A stretch of 64,000 nucleotides of DNA from Hymenopus coronatus. Lineage: Eukaryota; Arthropoda; Insecta; Mantodea; Hymenopodidae. This document shows, piece by piece, positions 1 through 10,199 of this stretch. Position 1 is the first letter of the stretch. The number at the start of each line of letters is the position of its first letter. The DNA lies in the NCBI GenBank assembly GCA_030762935.1, contig CM060899.1, forward strand, positions 12,259,001 through 12,323,000. The letters are read 5' to 3'. Under the pieces are notes generated by a model. It made no database searches. It was given only the letters and a program-made list of their open reading frames with translations, and was not told the origin of the DNA. Both the position numbers and the translations under genes were made by a program.

Positions 1-284
1 AATTCGATACTTCAACGTTACAGGAGTTACTGGAGCTACAATTTCATATAACATAGAAAGGATAGGAAATGATCCCCTCTTGCCATGGTATTATCTGATT
101 CTGTCACCAGTATTAGACCAACTGAAAATACCATGATTAAGCAATATCCAAAAGCTTTGCAAAAGTCACAAATACCATACGCCAAAAGGAAGAAAGATGC
201 TGCAATCACAGAAATTTCCAAACTTCATTTACACTTTGGGATACAGAAAATGTCTAATCAGTAGCTGGAATGCATCAGTAATAG

Positions 285-1045
285 GAATATAACTGTGAGA
301 AAATATCAGATGCGTTCCGTTCACATAACTTTCTCAAGCTGTTCCACAACAAAATTTTTCTTAGTAAAGATTATTGTTTTATCTATGTCATGTTAATATA
401 GATAAACATTAGCAGAATTGGTATTATCACTTGCTTCCTTGTAAGTAGAAGGGAAATAAGGAAATACACCAGACAAAAGCAATAATGCCAAATATTTTAA
501 AAGATGGCTGCTATATGAAACAATTGAGACTCAGTTTGCTTTGCATACTTTCAGAAAAGTTAGTTTAAAATTGAAACCAATAACAATGGTCAACTCTACA
601 AGTAAAATGTATATGACATAAGTTACATGTTTTAATAAGGTCTACATTTTTTACATGGCAAGTTTTTGTCCGTGTGTTATTTTAACCGTTATGCAAAATT
701 CTGAAAACTTCAACCAGGATAAAGGACTCTTCAGAGAATTCAAAATATACGTTTTATTTGTGATGTAAATATCTTTGATATATAGTATTTTAATCAAAAT
801 GTTAGAGCCGCTTTTGAGAAAATTAAAATTTTTGAAAAATGTAAAAGGTAGTTAAGACTGGGAATATTTTTCTGGAATTACCAAGTTTGGTATTTAACTG
901 ACTCTTTGTTTATGAGCTATGCTATCCAGATACACACACATGGACCTTTTTCTAAAAATGCTTTTTTGGATTCAGATTTGTATTTCTGGTGAAATCTACA
1001 ATACCTTCTCCATACACTATGTACATAGTATGTGTTGAGAAAGTA
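285..1045 (-). repeat. Interspersed repeat E, copy 1
   Basis: A non-coding repeat found at least nine times in the window. Landmarks in its own direction are a palindromic start (ACTATGTACATAGT), then ACCCAAAAATTTGAT, a GT-rich run followed by GGACAGCATAGCTCA, and a far end with TTCCCTTATTTCCCTTCTAC and GTCATGTGAATGGAACACAT. Here it runs right to left, from the palindrome near 1020-1035 to the far end near 300. No protein of useful length is encoded, and no matched terminal inverted repeats were found. Its class is unknown to me; a non-autonomous DNA element is one possibility. Confidence 0.75.
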
Positions 1046-1369
1046 AAAAGTGAATGTCAATATATACTTTGAATTTGATCTTAAAATACAACACATGATT
1101 AAGTAGAAATTCAGTCAACATGACATTTTATTTAAAAATACCATTCAAACAGCCAAAGTTTAAAGTAGCTTGCTTATATAAAGAGCACAATTCAAATGAA
1201 ATTGCTATTAATGTATAAAACTAATCATCTACGGAATCTCTCCAACTAATTTGGTAACTAAAGAGAGACGTACGCCCCATGCTAGATCCCTTTTTTCTGC
1301 ATTAATTCTGAATCATTATTTTTGGAACACTGTGTCTTATTGCTAATCACCTAACAGCATAAACTGAAA

Positions 1370-2061
1370 TGCTCAAAAGGTGTATTTTCCTGACTTTATC
1401 ATGCAAAAATAAATATCTGGGACTGACTTCACCCATTTAAGGTACCTATTATACATTGGCCAAATGGGACAGTGCATAATAACATGCAGAAAGGAACACA
1501 TACACCATCTAAAACTCAAGCAACCCGAAAAATCTGCATTAGGTGAACACATTATCACCACATCAATTTTGCTAATAGAGAGTTTATAGCCATCTGGAGC
1601 AATTTTCACCACAAAATGACTCGGAAAAGCAAAGAAATTTTCAAAGAAAAGAACACCAACAGGGGCAGCGGAAAGCAACTCCATAACATCTACAAGACTC
1701 TACTCACAAAGAGAGCCATTGGCTGGCCTCCATCCAATGAGAAGCAAGAGTCGGAGCCATGCAACCTTCTCGAATAGATGGCAAACCACAGCGGTCTTTA
1801 CCAAAAGAAGAACCAAACAACAATCTAGGAAAATAGGAAAGACAAAAAGAAAGCATAAACCAACTCCAGCATCACTAGGAAAGAGCAGCGCCAGCACCAA
1901 TGCCAATTGGCAGGCAATTAGCCGACCTGAAGCGAGGTGGTGCGGCAACCTCCACTGCACCACCTCTATATAAGGGAGAGCAAAAAAGCAAGGACCACAC
2001 AAGAGTTCAGAAGAAGCTCATGGCAAGACAACTGAAACATCAGCAGTCCCATGCAAGATGA
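1370..2061 (+). mobile_element. Penelope-like element remnant, 3' part
   Basis: Translating the plus strand in shifting frames gives a decayed C-terminus of the Penelope GIY-YIG endonuclease: EHIHHLKLKQPEKSALGEHI at about 1495-1555, then SKEIFKEKNTNRG and LHNIYKTLL at about 1625-1700. Frameshifts and stops interrupt it. It is followed by a terminal-repeat-like segment (about 1719-2061) with a TATA box (CTATATAAGGG near 1966) and the sequence CAAGATGATGCAGCCTTC near 2054-2071. The same segment occurs twice, in opposite directions, at 47900-48520. A SINE is inserted at its end and the element resumes at 2368. Known for the family: Penelope elements combine an RT with a GIY-YIG endonuclease and carry terminal repeats. 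The assignment is by motif reading, not a database search. Confidence 0.65.
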
Positions 2062-2070
2062 TGCAGCCTT

Positions 2071-2071
<1 letters not shown>

Positions 2072-2139
<68 letters not shown>

Positions 2140-2367
2140 TAACGTCCTTTAACCTAATTGGTTATATCAGACGATGAATGAAATTGATGAAATGACGCTC
2201 AAATGATCTCAGGGTCCATGGAGCTTAAAGTTACTTAACATTCATCTTCTCAGGATAAGGAAAACCCCGAAAAAAAACTTATCTGGGTAAGTCACCCTAA
2301 GTGAGATTCAAACTCACGACCTGTTGAATGTCAAACAGACACCCACCACCACACTACCCAGGCGGGC
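2072..2367 (-). mobile_element. tRNA-derived SINE, family C, copy 1
   Basis: Read on the minus strand, the right end is a tRNA-like head (box-A-like GGGTAGTGTGGTGGTG, box-B-like GAGTTTGAATCTC). A body follows with the landmark GGGGTTTTCC, and AGGTTAAAGGACGTTAAA leads into a 62-base A tail (poly-T at 2073-2134 on plus). Flanking direct repeats ATGCAGCCTTC (2061-2071) and ATGTGGCCTTC (2368-2378) differ at two positions and are read as the target-site duplication. It sits inside the Penelope-like terminal repeat. Confidence 0.88.
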
Positions 2368-2450
2368 ATGTGGCCTTCTCTGGAAGCTAAGAAGATACTT
2401 CAAGACACAGGTTGTGGAACCTTTGCATCCACATAATATTTACAATTTGC
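2368..2450 (+). mobile_element. Continuation of Penelope-like repeat after the SINE
   Basis: GGCCTTCTCTGGAAGCTAAG here is the continuation of the repeat broken at 2061. The uninterrupted copies at 47900-48520 contain CCTTCTCTGGAAGCT and CCTTCTCCGGAAGCT at the matching place. The right limit is uncertain. Confidence 0.6.
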
Positions 2451-4199
2451 ATTCCATCAAGCTTTTACAGCAAATTGTTAGCTAATATTAAAGACAAGTG
2501 TGATAATTGACTAAAGAATACAGTTTCAACTTTACTCTACACCAATTGTGAAATCAGCTTTTGGTTATGTGTTGACCAAACAGCACAGTTTCTGAACTTG
2601 ATCTGCTGTACTTCTCTCTAGGCATTCTAATGCTCTTCATTTGATTTCCTTGATTGATTGCAATATTAATTGCAAAATATACATGCCTAGAAACTAATGT
2701 AGTACAGCTCAAAATGGAGTTAATTATAGAACTGCTTACTAAATATAGATGAATTCGAGAGTACCAAATAACTGACGATCTCACGGAACAGGTTCTTACT
2801 GTCATCTTATTATAAATAATCACATTTCATATAAAACCATGCTCAGAGCCACTTTAAGTAGTCATATTACTTTACATTGTCTTTTTGTAGTATTTAAAAC
2901 ATATTATGCAACCTTGATTTAACCCTTTTAGTGCCAACCTGGATAGAAGAATGCTGTCTGAAAAGTGTAAATTATAGAGCAAAATGCTGGGTTTTAAATT
3001 ATTAGTAATACAATGAGTACCAAATGACATAAAGAGTTGAATCTTTTTTGTTTTTGTTTTTAGTAAACCTATTTGTCTATTGTATAATACATATTATGTG
3101 GATCAGAAATCTCATCAATATTTTGAGAAAATTAAAAACAAAAGAACATTTCTAAAATAAGTTGAAAAATTACAAATTAATCAATAATCAGGAACACAAA
3201 ACCTTACTATACAGAGAGCCCATGCTAATGAACTGAAGGTACAGATACTTCTTTATTAAAACAGCAATGTGTTTGATTTTGTGTTTTATTTTCTAAAATA
3301 CAAAAAAAAAAAAAAAAATTCATATAGCCTGTAGCTGAAAAAAAAATCACCAAAAACACGCACTTACACATCAGAATGATACAGTTAATAATGAAAATGG
3401 CATAAAACAATAGGATACAAATGTAGATTACTGTACAATTTAGTACCTATGCTGTTGTGTAGCTAAGTGATTGATTCACACTGTCTGTGTTGTCTGGTTA
3501 CACTTCTGTAAATCCATTTTGAAATGTACAGTAATTATTTGCATGTGTACGAGGACCATTGTTACTTAATGTACTTTCATTGCTGAAGCTAAAATATGTA
3601 CCTATCCCCTCTTACAGCGATGTCAGAAATGCTTTCTTCTAATACATTGCAAACTTCAGCTCTTATTTCCTCTTCGGTTTATAACCTTATGCTAGCTTAT
3701 GCCATTTTTCAACCAGCATAAACACTAGCTAGAGAAATTAAATTTGGAGCAAATTTAGTGCTTTGGAGTGTAAAGCCAATGCCCTAAAATGATCCAGTAA
3801 ACCTTTATCAATGGCTATGACATAGAAAGTAGAGACATTCTGCTAGAAAGAGTTAAAATGAATGAAAATGGCATGATTTGGACATTCTCTAAGAACCTTT
3901 TAAACATGATTAGATTGCGATTGGCACAAAAAGGGTTAAAACAGCTAACTGCCTACCAACACTTTGATCCGCATAAGTCATTTTTCAATTTCTAAAATTT
4001 GTTAAACCCCTTAACACAACACTAAAGTGATGTTAACTTAACATAAAGTTTAACACAATGTTACAGCGAATTTCATACAAGAATTTGCATTAACATTGTA
4101 TGTCACAGCAGTCTGTGAAGCTATTTCTTTAGGCGCTAATAAATAAGGCTTTGTTTACTGATCACAAATTCATTTATCAACTTGATTATAAACGGTAGC
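2451..4199. other. No gene recognised
   Basis: AT-rich sequence with short A runs (for example 3302-3318). All open frames are short, lack family resemblance and look like chance. No recognised repeat. Confidence 0.5.
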
Positions 4200-4440
4200 C
4201 AGGCTTGTAGGCCATGATCCAAATGATTTCATTACAGATGTTTTGCCAAAAATTGCGTCCGGCATCTTCAGGGAACAAAACTATTAGATGAGCTCCAGAT
4301 TCCAACTAGACTGGTATGCTACTCAATCATCGCCAAATATATAGTGGCGGGCAGAAGGTGGGCGTGGCCAGTTAAAGGTTGGAGCATAGTTGCTTATTGG
4401 CTGTGTTACCTGTCGGGGGGCTGTCTCTGGATCAGGTATA
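4200..4440 (-). mobile_element. Penelope-like terminal repeat with hammerhead-like core
   Basis: On the minus strand this reads from a CCAAT-like motif (AGCCAATAAGC near 4400) through a GC box (CCACGCCCACC) and a TATA-like motif (ACTATATATTTGG near 4340), then about 75 bases on to CCTGAAGATGCCGGACGC and TTTTTGGCAAAACATCTG. That order (promoter, then CTGANGA, stem, AAAC) matches the other Penelope-like repeats in the window. The copy is decayed. Sequence to its right (4441-4620) has another TATA-like box on plus (GGTATAAAACGAGG at 4435) but could not be aligned to the left part. Confidence 0.5.
4240..4271 (-). ncRNA. Hammerhead-ribozyme-like core
   Basis: On minus: CTGAAGA (4271-4265), stem II TGCC paired with GGCA, then AAAC where GAAAC is expected. 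The invariant G before AAA appears lost, so activity is doubtful. Confidence 0.4.
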
Positions 4441-5454
4441 AAACGAGGAGCTTCCATTTCCCCCAGTTTCACTCTTGATCTTTTCAGAGCCAGGATCCAG
4501 TCTTAACTCATCTGCTGTCCCTCTTTTTTGCGATTGAAAGCATTTTTTTTGTTTGAATATCTCTATTGCTTCTCATGTCAAGTAAGCCTGGCAGCGGCTT
4601 GTCCTTCAGAGCACCACAGGGTCCTTGTAGGTTATGTCATGATTAAATAATAAGGAATATTCTGCCACTGCTGACTTTTCTGTCTGTTATACTCGGCTGT
4701 GTCCTGTGTCTTTCGTGTTCCTTAAGGCATGTGCTGATGCTTTGAATGGTGGTCTCTATGAACACTTTGCCACAACTACTTAGTATCCTCTAGACACTAG
4801 CTCTGTTACATATTATAGGGTATATAGGTATAGGTGGGGCTTACCAGCCAAGTGCTTTGGGGCTGCGCACGGGCATTCATTTAGTGAGCAGATGCAATAG
4901 CTGGGTAAACAACGGATTTGTGTGTTTCCCTGAAAGACATCTCGAACACCCCCTCCCAGGCTGGGAACGTTCCTTTTCCAGACTGATCTCTTTCTAATTG
5001 ACAAAGTTTAATGTGCTAGTAACTTCTAAGACTGGAACCTTTGGTGGCCAGCGCAGACTATGTAGGGATAGGGTGAGTATGGGAGAAGGGAAGTGAATTA
5101 AAATATTGTGAATGAAGTGAACTGTAGAGCAGTAAACTGAACTGAGTTAAAGATCCATCTAGTGAGTGAGGCTTGCTGAGAAAGTGATGTGAACTCAGTG
5201 ATTCAATTATTAATGTCCCTAAAGTGTTGCATTACATGTAGTGCTCTAGTGGCCAATAGAGTGAATTTAATTGAAACTACTATTCTCATTTGTTACAATG
5301 GTCATTGTAAATACTACATTTCTTTTAGCAAAAGATAATGTTGCACCAAATTCAGCAATCGATATTGATGGCAACATATCAAAATGCTGACATAACTATA
5401 TCCTCATAAAGCAATGAGGGCATAAGCATGGGTTTAACTAACAAAGTTCCAATA
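4441..5454. other. No gene recognised; GC-richer segment
   Basis: This is locally less AT-rich than its surroundings (4380-4620 and 4840-4990). A TATA-like box lies at 4435-4445. I see no splice-bounded coding sequence and no protein family. Confidence 0.35.
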
Positions 5455-5836
5455 ACTAGGTCACCAAAACTTTTATGTGCTCCATTCATATGATTTTCTC
5501 TACATTGCTGTAGCAATTTATTATTAAAAGTTTATTCCTCTGTCTACTTTATAATAGTCAAGATACACATTAGCAGAAATTGTTTTAATTGCTTGCTTCC
5601 TTGGAAGCAGTAGGTAAATAAGGGAATACACTAGGCTAATGTGTTAGTAGTCAAACCTTTTAAAAGATGGTTGTCTTGTGATTGAAATCAATTTCTTAGC
5701 AATGCCAGGAGCTCACAAATATCTGTCTGAGAAAAGTGCCAAGTATTTTACCTCTGAAACAAATAATGAATAAATGGTCAACTCCACGAAAAAAAACACA
5801 TCTGAAATAAATTGTGTTTTTTAACAAGTTCTATGT
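5455..5836 (-). repeat. Repeat E, copy 2 (interrupted)
   Basis: It shares the far-end landmarks of E (GCTTGCTTCCTTGGAAGCAG, AAATAAGGGAATACACTAGG, GGTCAACTCCACGA). It is broken at 5836 by a SINE, and a short continuation (GAGTTCTACATTTTTTGTG) follows the SINE at 6108. Confidence 0.7.
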
Positions 5837-6107
5837 CACCCTCTGTCACCATGCCAAATTCATATACCCAAGACAGCGGGTTCAAACCTGGCGGAGGATG
5901 ATGCATTTTTTCGGGTATGAAAGTCCTTGGCATGGCTTCCTTCAGAAGGGAACTGAAACCATTGATCTCCATGTTGAAGATTTATGGCATGTAAACAAAC
6001 CTCAAGCCTGTATAGAGCAAAATTAAGTGGTCTTTCATGCCCAATATGGAATGGGATGCTGAAATCCACAGCAGTTAAAGAGTGTCCATAAATAAAAATT
6101 AATTTCA
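5837..6107 (+). mobile_element. tRNA-derived SINE, family B, copy 1
   Basis: The head has the box-B-like GGGTTCAAACCTGG. The body has the family landmarks CTTCCTTCAGAAGGGAA, ATTTATGGCATGTAAA, CCTCAAGCCTG and GAATGGGATGCTGA, and the tail is GTCCATAAATAAAA. The flanks TTTAACAAGTTCTATGT (5820-5836) and TTTAACGAGTTCTACAT (6108-6124) match at 14 of 17 positions, an aged target-site duplication in repeat E. Confidence 0.88.
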
Positions 6108-6189
6108 TTTAACGAGTTCTACATTTTTTGTGCAATTCATGTTTGTGTATCTCCTAAGGTCAACAATATTACAAAATTCATTTGGAAGC

Positions 6190-8269
6190 AAATTCCATGA
6201 TATACCTTTCCTGGTGCCAATATCTAATATAACATGTTCTTTTTGCCAACTTCCTGAAACTGAAAAATGTAAACCTCATTCTGTATAGCACAGTACTTTT
6301 GTGATAACATACATTCAGAAGGCATAAAATGCTCAGTACTGTAACTTTCAAAAATACTGCATGTAAAATAAATGGTAATTCTGTTCTATGGGAATCCTGA
6401 AACACCTTGCAGTACTTTAAATTCTTCCTGGTACCTCAACAACATGTATTAAATGAAAGAGCACCATTGGTTATACAGAAATTTCTAGTTCATATTTTAC
6501 ACTTTATAACACCAGTTCTAAAGAAAAAATGTCAAAAACGGGAAACTTATTTTCTGTCACCACAAAAGGCGAGAAACATAAACAATTAAGGCAAGGGAGT
6601 TGGCATTAGAATTAATGTTATCCATCACTGAATGTTTGTAGCCAGAATAATTTATGCAGATCAAATGCTATGCAAGAGCCGGTGCATAGCAGCTACTAAA
6701 GGATAGTAATACAGATAAGCTATGGTCTATCACAGCAGTTGCACACCAATTAAGTGTTCTATAAGTGCGAGCAACATCAGAGCTGCAGACTTACAGTGAG
6801 AAAATCCTGTCACAAAACATGGCCAAAACTTATGAAGCTATCTTTCATTAAAGCTTTTTACTTCAAAAACCTGTACTTGAGAATGAGAAATGCATTTCAT
6901 GAAATAAGAGACTCCATCTGTCACTTTACCTTGAAACTTCTTCTGAAGAAAACGAAGGACTGCCCATGATTATCTCATTCTTCAATAAATGAACATCAAC
7001 TTTTTCTTCATTCTGTAAAAAACATATTTTACAGTTATTTGTACATTCACATTGTTTCTAAGGGAGCTAGCTGTTAATAGTATACTTCGACATAAGGGGC
7101 ATAAGTGGTTAATAATAGAATAGAGGAAACATTTAAAAATACAAGATTCAGTCTAGCTTCTGTTACACCCTTAATTGAAAGTGACTAAAATAGCATACAT
7201 TTAACACTATCAGATAAAAGGCATCTCATTTTATGTGGATGCAATTTTCACTGTTTATAGCACTAAAACCATGAATATATTGTGTTGGAAAAATGCTCTA
7301 AAGCTGGAAAAGTATGCTACAGAAACATTTTAATAGCATAATGAACTACACATCCTTCTTATATAGCTTAATTGAGTTTCAGTAAAATAATAAATTTATA
7401 GATTTTTAATATTTCATTCCTTTTGGAAAACAGCAACTGTGATCTTTCTTATTGGGTGAGATTAATGAACTTTATTCAATTGCAGATATTGTGAATAAGA
7501 TTCTTCCAAATGCTTATTCCAAACAGAAGAAGTTATTAGCTATAATAATAAAAGCTAGATTTTCAAGCGAATCCTTAAAACCATGAAAGAAACAAACTTT
7601 TTCTGAATTCCAATAAGAGTTATATAAGTATTTAGTTTCTAAGAATGTATGATAATGAAAACAAAGCAGTAGAAATGTATTAACTGCTCTGCTGACACCT
7701 GGGATTGGAGGTAATGGTCACTCCATTTTAGTGACCAGGTGTTGGTTATGTGCACTTAATGTGTCTAGAATGATAACATTATTGATCAATGTTAAGTCCT
7801 AGTGCTATTGTTGAGTTTAACACCAGAATGGTGGAAGGTTCAAAATTACCCCTATTCAAATATAGCTTTTTATAACTAGTGTTTTCAGACGTTTTCTTCA
7901 AATTTCATTAATTTACACTGCTCTCAAAGGTGATCCATATCAATAATCACATTTTTAAATTTAATGCCTTTTATTATGCTCTATACCTAGAAAAACAAGA
8001 GTTTTTAAAGTTTAATAGGAGCTTTTTCATAGGCGGTAAATAACATAACAATATAGGCTCGAATAAATCCATTTTACTGTGTCAAATAAGTAACATGGTT
8101 GGGTCTTTACATGTGCATTTTATCAATTGTGTCAACATGTCAATGTTATTTCATAGTGGCAGCTTATTTAGGCAGCGTTTTTTGTTGAAGCTGAAATGAT
8201 GTGCTGCATATTTTTCTACAGGATTCTAATGTTTGAAAATAAGCATAAATAAAAGTAAAACAATGAAGA
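6190..8269. other. No gene recognised
   Basis: AT-rich non-coding sequence. A small hairpin lies near 7710-7733 (GGTCACT ... AGTGACC), nested within ACACCTGG ... CCAGGTGT. Short open frames (for example 6754-6969) show no family resemblance. Confidence 0.5.
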
Positions 8270-8790
8270 TTACAGAAAATGAAGATATAAATATAAAATA
8301 GAAACTTGAAAAGTTAGAACAAGTAGACACCATAAAATATTTAGGTACAATAATTTCCACTAATAACACAATAGATGATTAAATAAATAATAGAGTAATT
8401 TAGGTAAATAATGTCTATTATCAGATCTGCAATACAATAATCAGAAAGAAACAAAATAATGTGAAAATTAATATATATAACAGGGTATATTTACCCACTC
8501 TGTTGTATTGATCAGAAATATGGGTAATGCTAGACAAACATAAAAGTAGAGTAATATCCTCAGAAATGAAATATTTGAGAAAAGTGGAGGGAAAGACAGA
8601 AATAAAATTATTAGAGAAAATCTAAACATGAACCTATTAGTGGAAGAGATAGAGAAAATAAATTTAAAATGGTATAGACACCTGGATGATCAGCAAAATA
8701 CTAAACAAGTATTTGAGGCAAGATCAGAAGGAAGTAGAGGACGGGATACACTGAGAAAGGATTAGGAAGAGAAACTAACGAGGATGATTG
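8270..8790 (+). pseudogene. Non-LTR retrotransposon RT C-terminus relic
   Basis: Plus-strand translation with stops gives the region after the RT catalytic core found in many LINE polyproteins: TIKYLGTIIS, DEINNRV-like, YYQICNTIIRK, RVYLPTLLY, KYLRKVEGKT, then NLMWYRHL-like and ARSEGSRGRD. No catalytic FADD box remains. It lies directly upstream of a piggyBac relic. Assignment is by motif order. Confidence 0.6.
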
Positions 8791-8829
8791 TAGTGATACT
8801 GACAGTTTCTTGTCTATAGAAGATGGAAA

Positions 8830-9165
8830 TGTTCCTGAGCTCTCGCTTCAAGTATCTCGCCAGAGCGAGACTCAAGTGGTGGACAGAGATGGAACATAGT
8901 GGGGATTATCAACTCGTCAACTGGAAGAGGAGCTGCAGTAAACATCCTAAAAGAGCAAGGAGGACCTCCTAAATATGCTTATCACCAAACTGATGCCTGC
9001 TATCAGTGCTTGTTTGCTATTTGTTGAATTGTTGTTTCAACTCATGAAGAAATACACAGAATTAAATGCTAGGAGACTTCTAAAAATAAAGACTAGGTGA
9101 TGCATTCTGAGGAGCTGGAAAAGCAACAGCCATCATGTATGCCTGGAGTGTTAAATGTACAAAAG
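8830..9165 (+). pseudogene. piggyBac-type transposase fragment
   Basis: With stops and frameshifts, plus translation resembles the N-terminal part of PGBD-type transposases: NILKEQGGPPKYAYHQTDAC, then KKYTELNARRLL, then ATAIMYAWSV after a frameshift. None of the three catalytic aspartates is present. Confidence is limited because the blocks are short. Confidence 0.45.
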
Positions 9166-9225
9166 GTATCTGTGAATGATCTTTGGTGGCATTCATGGAG
9201 TACTGGTACTTTCATTTCCCTTTTT

Positions 9226-9465
9226 GAAGTGTTTAATGCCTGCTTTTACTACTTATGGCACTGCAGGCAATGACACTGCCGATACATGGAATGAAGATAG
9301 AGCAACGGTTGAATGCAACAGTGGGGGGGGGGGAACTGGAGAACCCAGAAAAAACCCACCCTTGTGACACTTTGTCCAAGAAATCTCGCATGCAGTCGCT
9401 TGGGATCAAACCTGGGACATCTAAGTGAGAGGCAAGTGGTCTATTCACTTGGCCATGATGGGACC
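9226..9465 (-). mobile_element. tRNA-derived SINE, family A, copy 1
   Basis: Read on minus, it has the head TGGCCAAGTGAATAGACCAC with the box-B-like GGTTTGATCCC, then a body with GGGTTTTTTCTGGGTTCTCC, and a 3' end with CTGCAGTGCCATAAGTAGTA leading to CATTAAACAC. A run of 11 G lies at 9322-9332. It is inserted next to the piggyBac relic. Confidence 0.85.
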
Positions 9466-9594
9466 AGGGCCTGGTATCTTAAAGGATGCAGTGCCTCGAG
9501 ATAGATACCAGCAGCTACTCAAATTTCTCTGATTTGAAGAAAATCAACATGGGGGAATGACTGCCAAATGGCAAGTTTACCCTTGTGGAATTGT

Positions 9595-9781
9595 TTAACA
9601 ATGAGTCAAAATTTTAAACACTTTAAAATTCTCCACTTACATTTTGAACTTTTTAAGTCTAGTTTCAGGGAGTGTCCTCTCTATCTTCCGTTAATTTGTT
9701 GGAAGATAGGGGGATGCTCCCTGAAACTAGTTTTAAAGGTCAACATATTTTAAAGTGTTTAAAATTTCCACTCATTGTTAA
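9595..9781. repeat. Long hairpin with TTAA flanks (MITE-like)
   Basis: Two arms of about 80-90 bases are inverted copies. CAATGAGTCAAAATTTTAAA starts the left arm at 9599, and its counterpart ends at 9777 with CCACTCATTG. TAGTTTCAGGGAG (about 9660) mirrors CTCCCTGAAACTA, with CTATCTTCC and GGAAGATAG near the loop. Both outer ends are bounded by TTAA (9595-9598 and 9778-9781), the target site of piggyBac-type transposons. The interior is non-coding. Confidence 0.6.
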
Positions 9782-9789
9782 ATTATTCC

Positions 9790-10199
9790 ATCATAATGGC
9801 ACTCCACTATATACAAATATTCCTAATTATTTATAAATTTACTCTTGTTTCAGAAACTTGGAACAAATTTGTCAGAAACTGTCTTTGCCTAAGCGAAAAT
9901 TTAAATATTGACTAAAAGATGTTTCCAAGCAAACACACAGTTTAAGTTTATGCAATTTATACCAAATAAGCCTGGCAGATATGGACTAAAATCTGGATTA
10001 TTCTGATTTAGCATCAAGATACTTATGTAATTTCTTTCCTTACATGGGCAAGGATGACAGCTGATCTGAGACATAAACTCTGGAAGAGCATGTTCAACAT
10101 CTTATGGAACCACTTATTAACCATGGAGAACTGTAACAACATAAAATTTTCACCACTTTTCAACTTGCCTAAAATTTCCAAACAAAGGAAACATCAGTG
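9790..10199. other. No gene recognised
   Basis: AT-rich unique-looking sequence between the hairpin and the 5' region of the following LINE. Confidence 0.4.

Noticed and set aside
1719..2002. Open frames of 84 and 100 codons on both strands
   Set aside because: They lie in the Penelope-like terminal repeat, and neither frame is kept in the copies at 47900-48520.
7700..7760. Hairpin as a possible regulatory RNA
   Set aside because: Stems are only 7-8 base pairs, with no second copy or other support in the window.
9313..9504. Overlapping frames of 60-70 codons
   Set aside because: They are translations of SINE family A.
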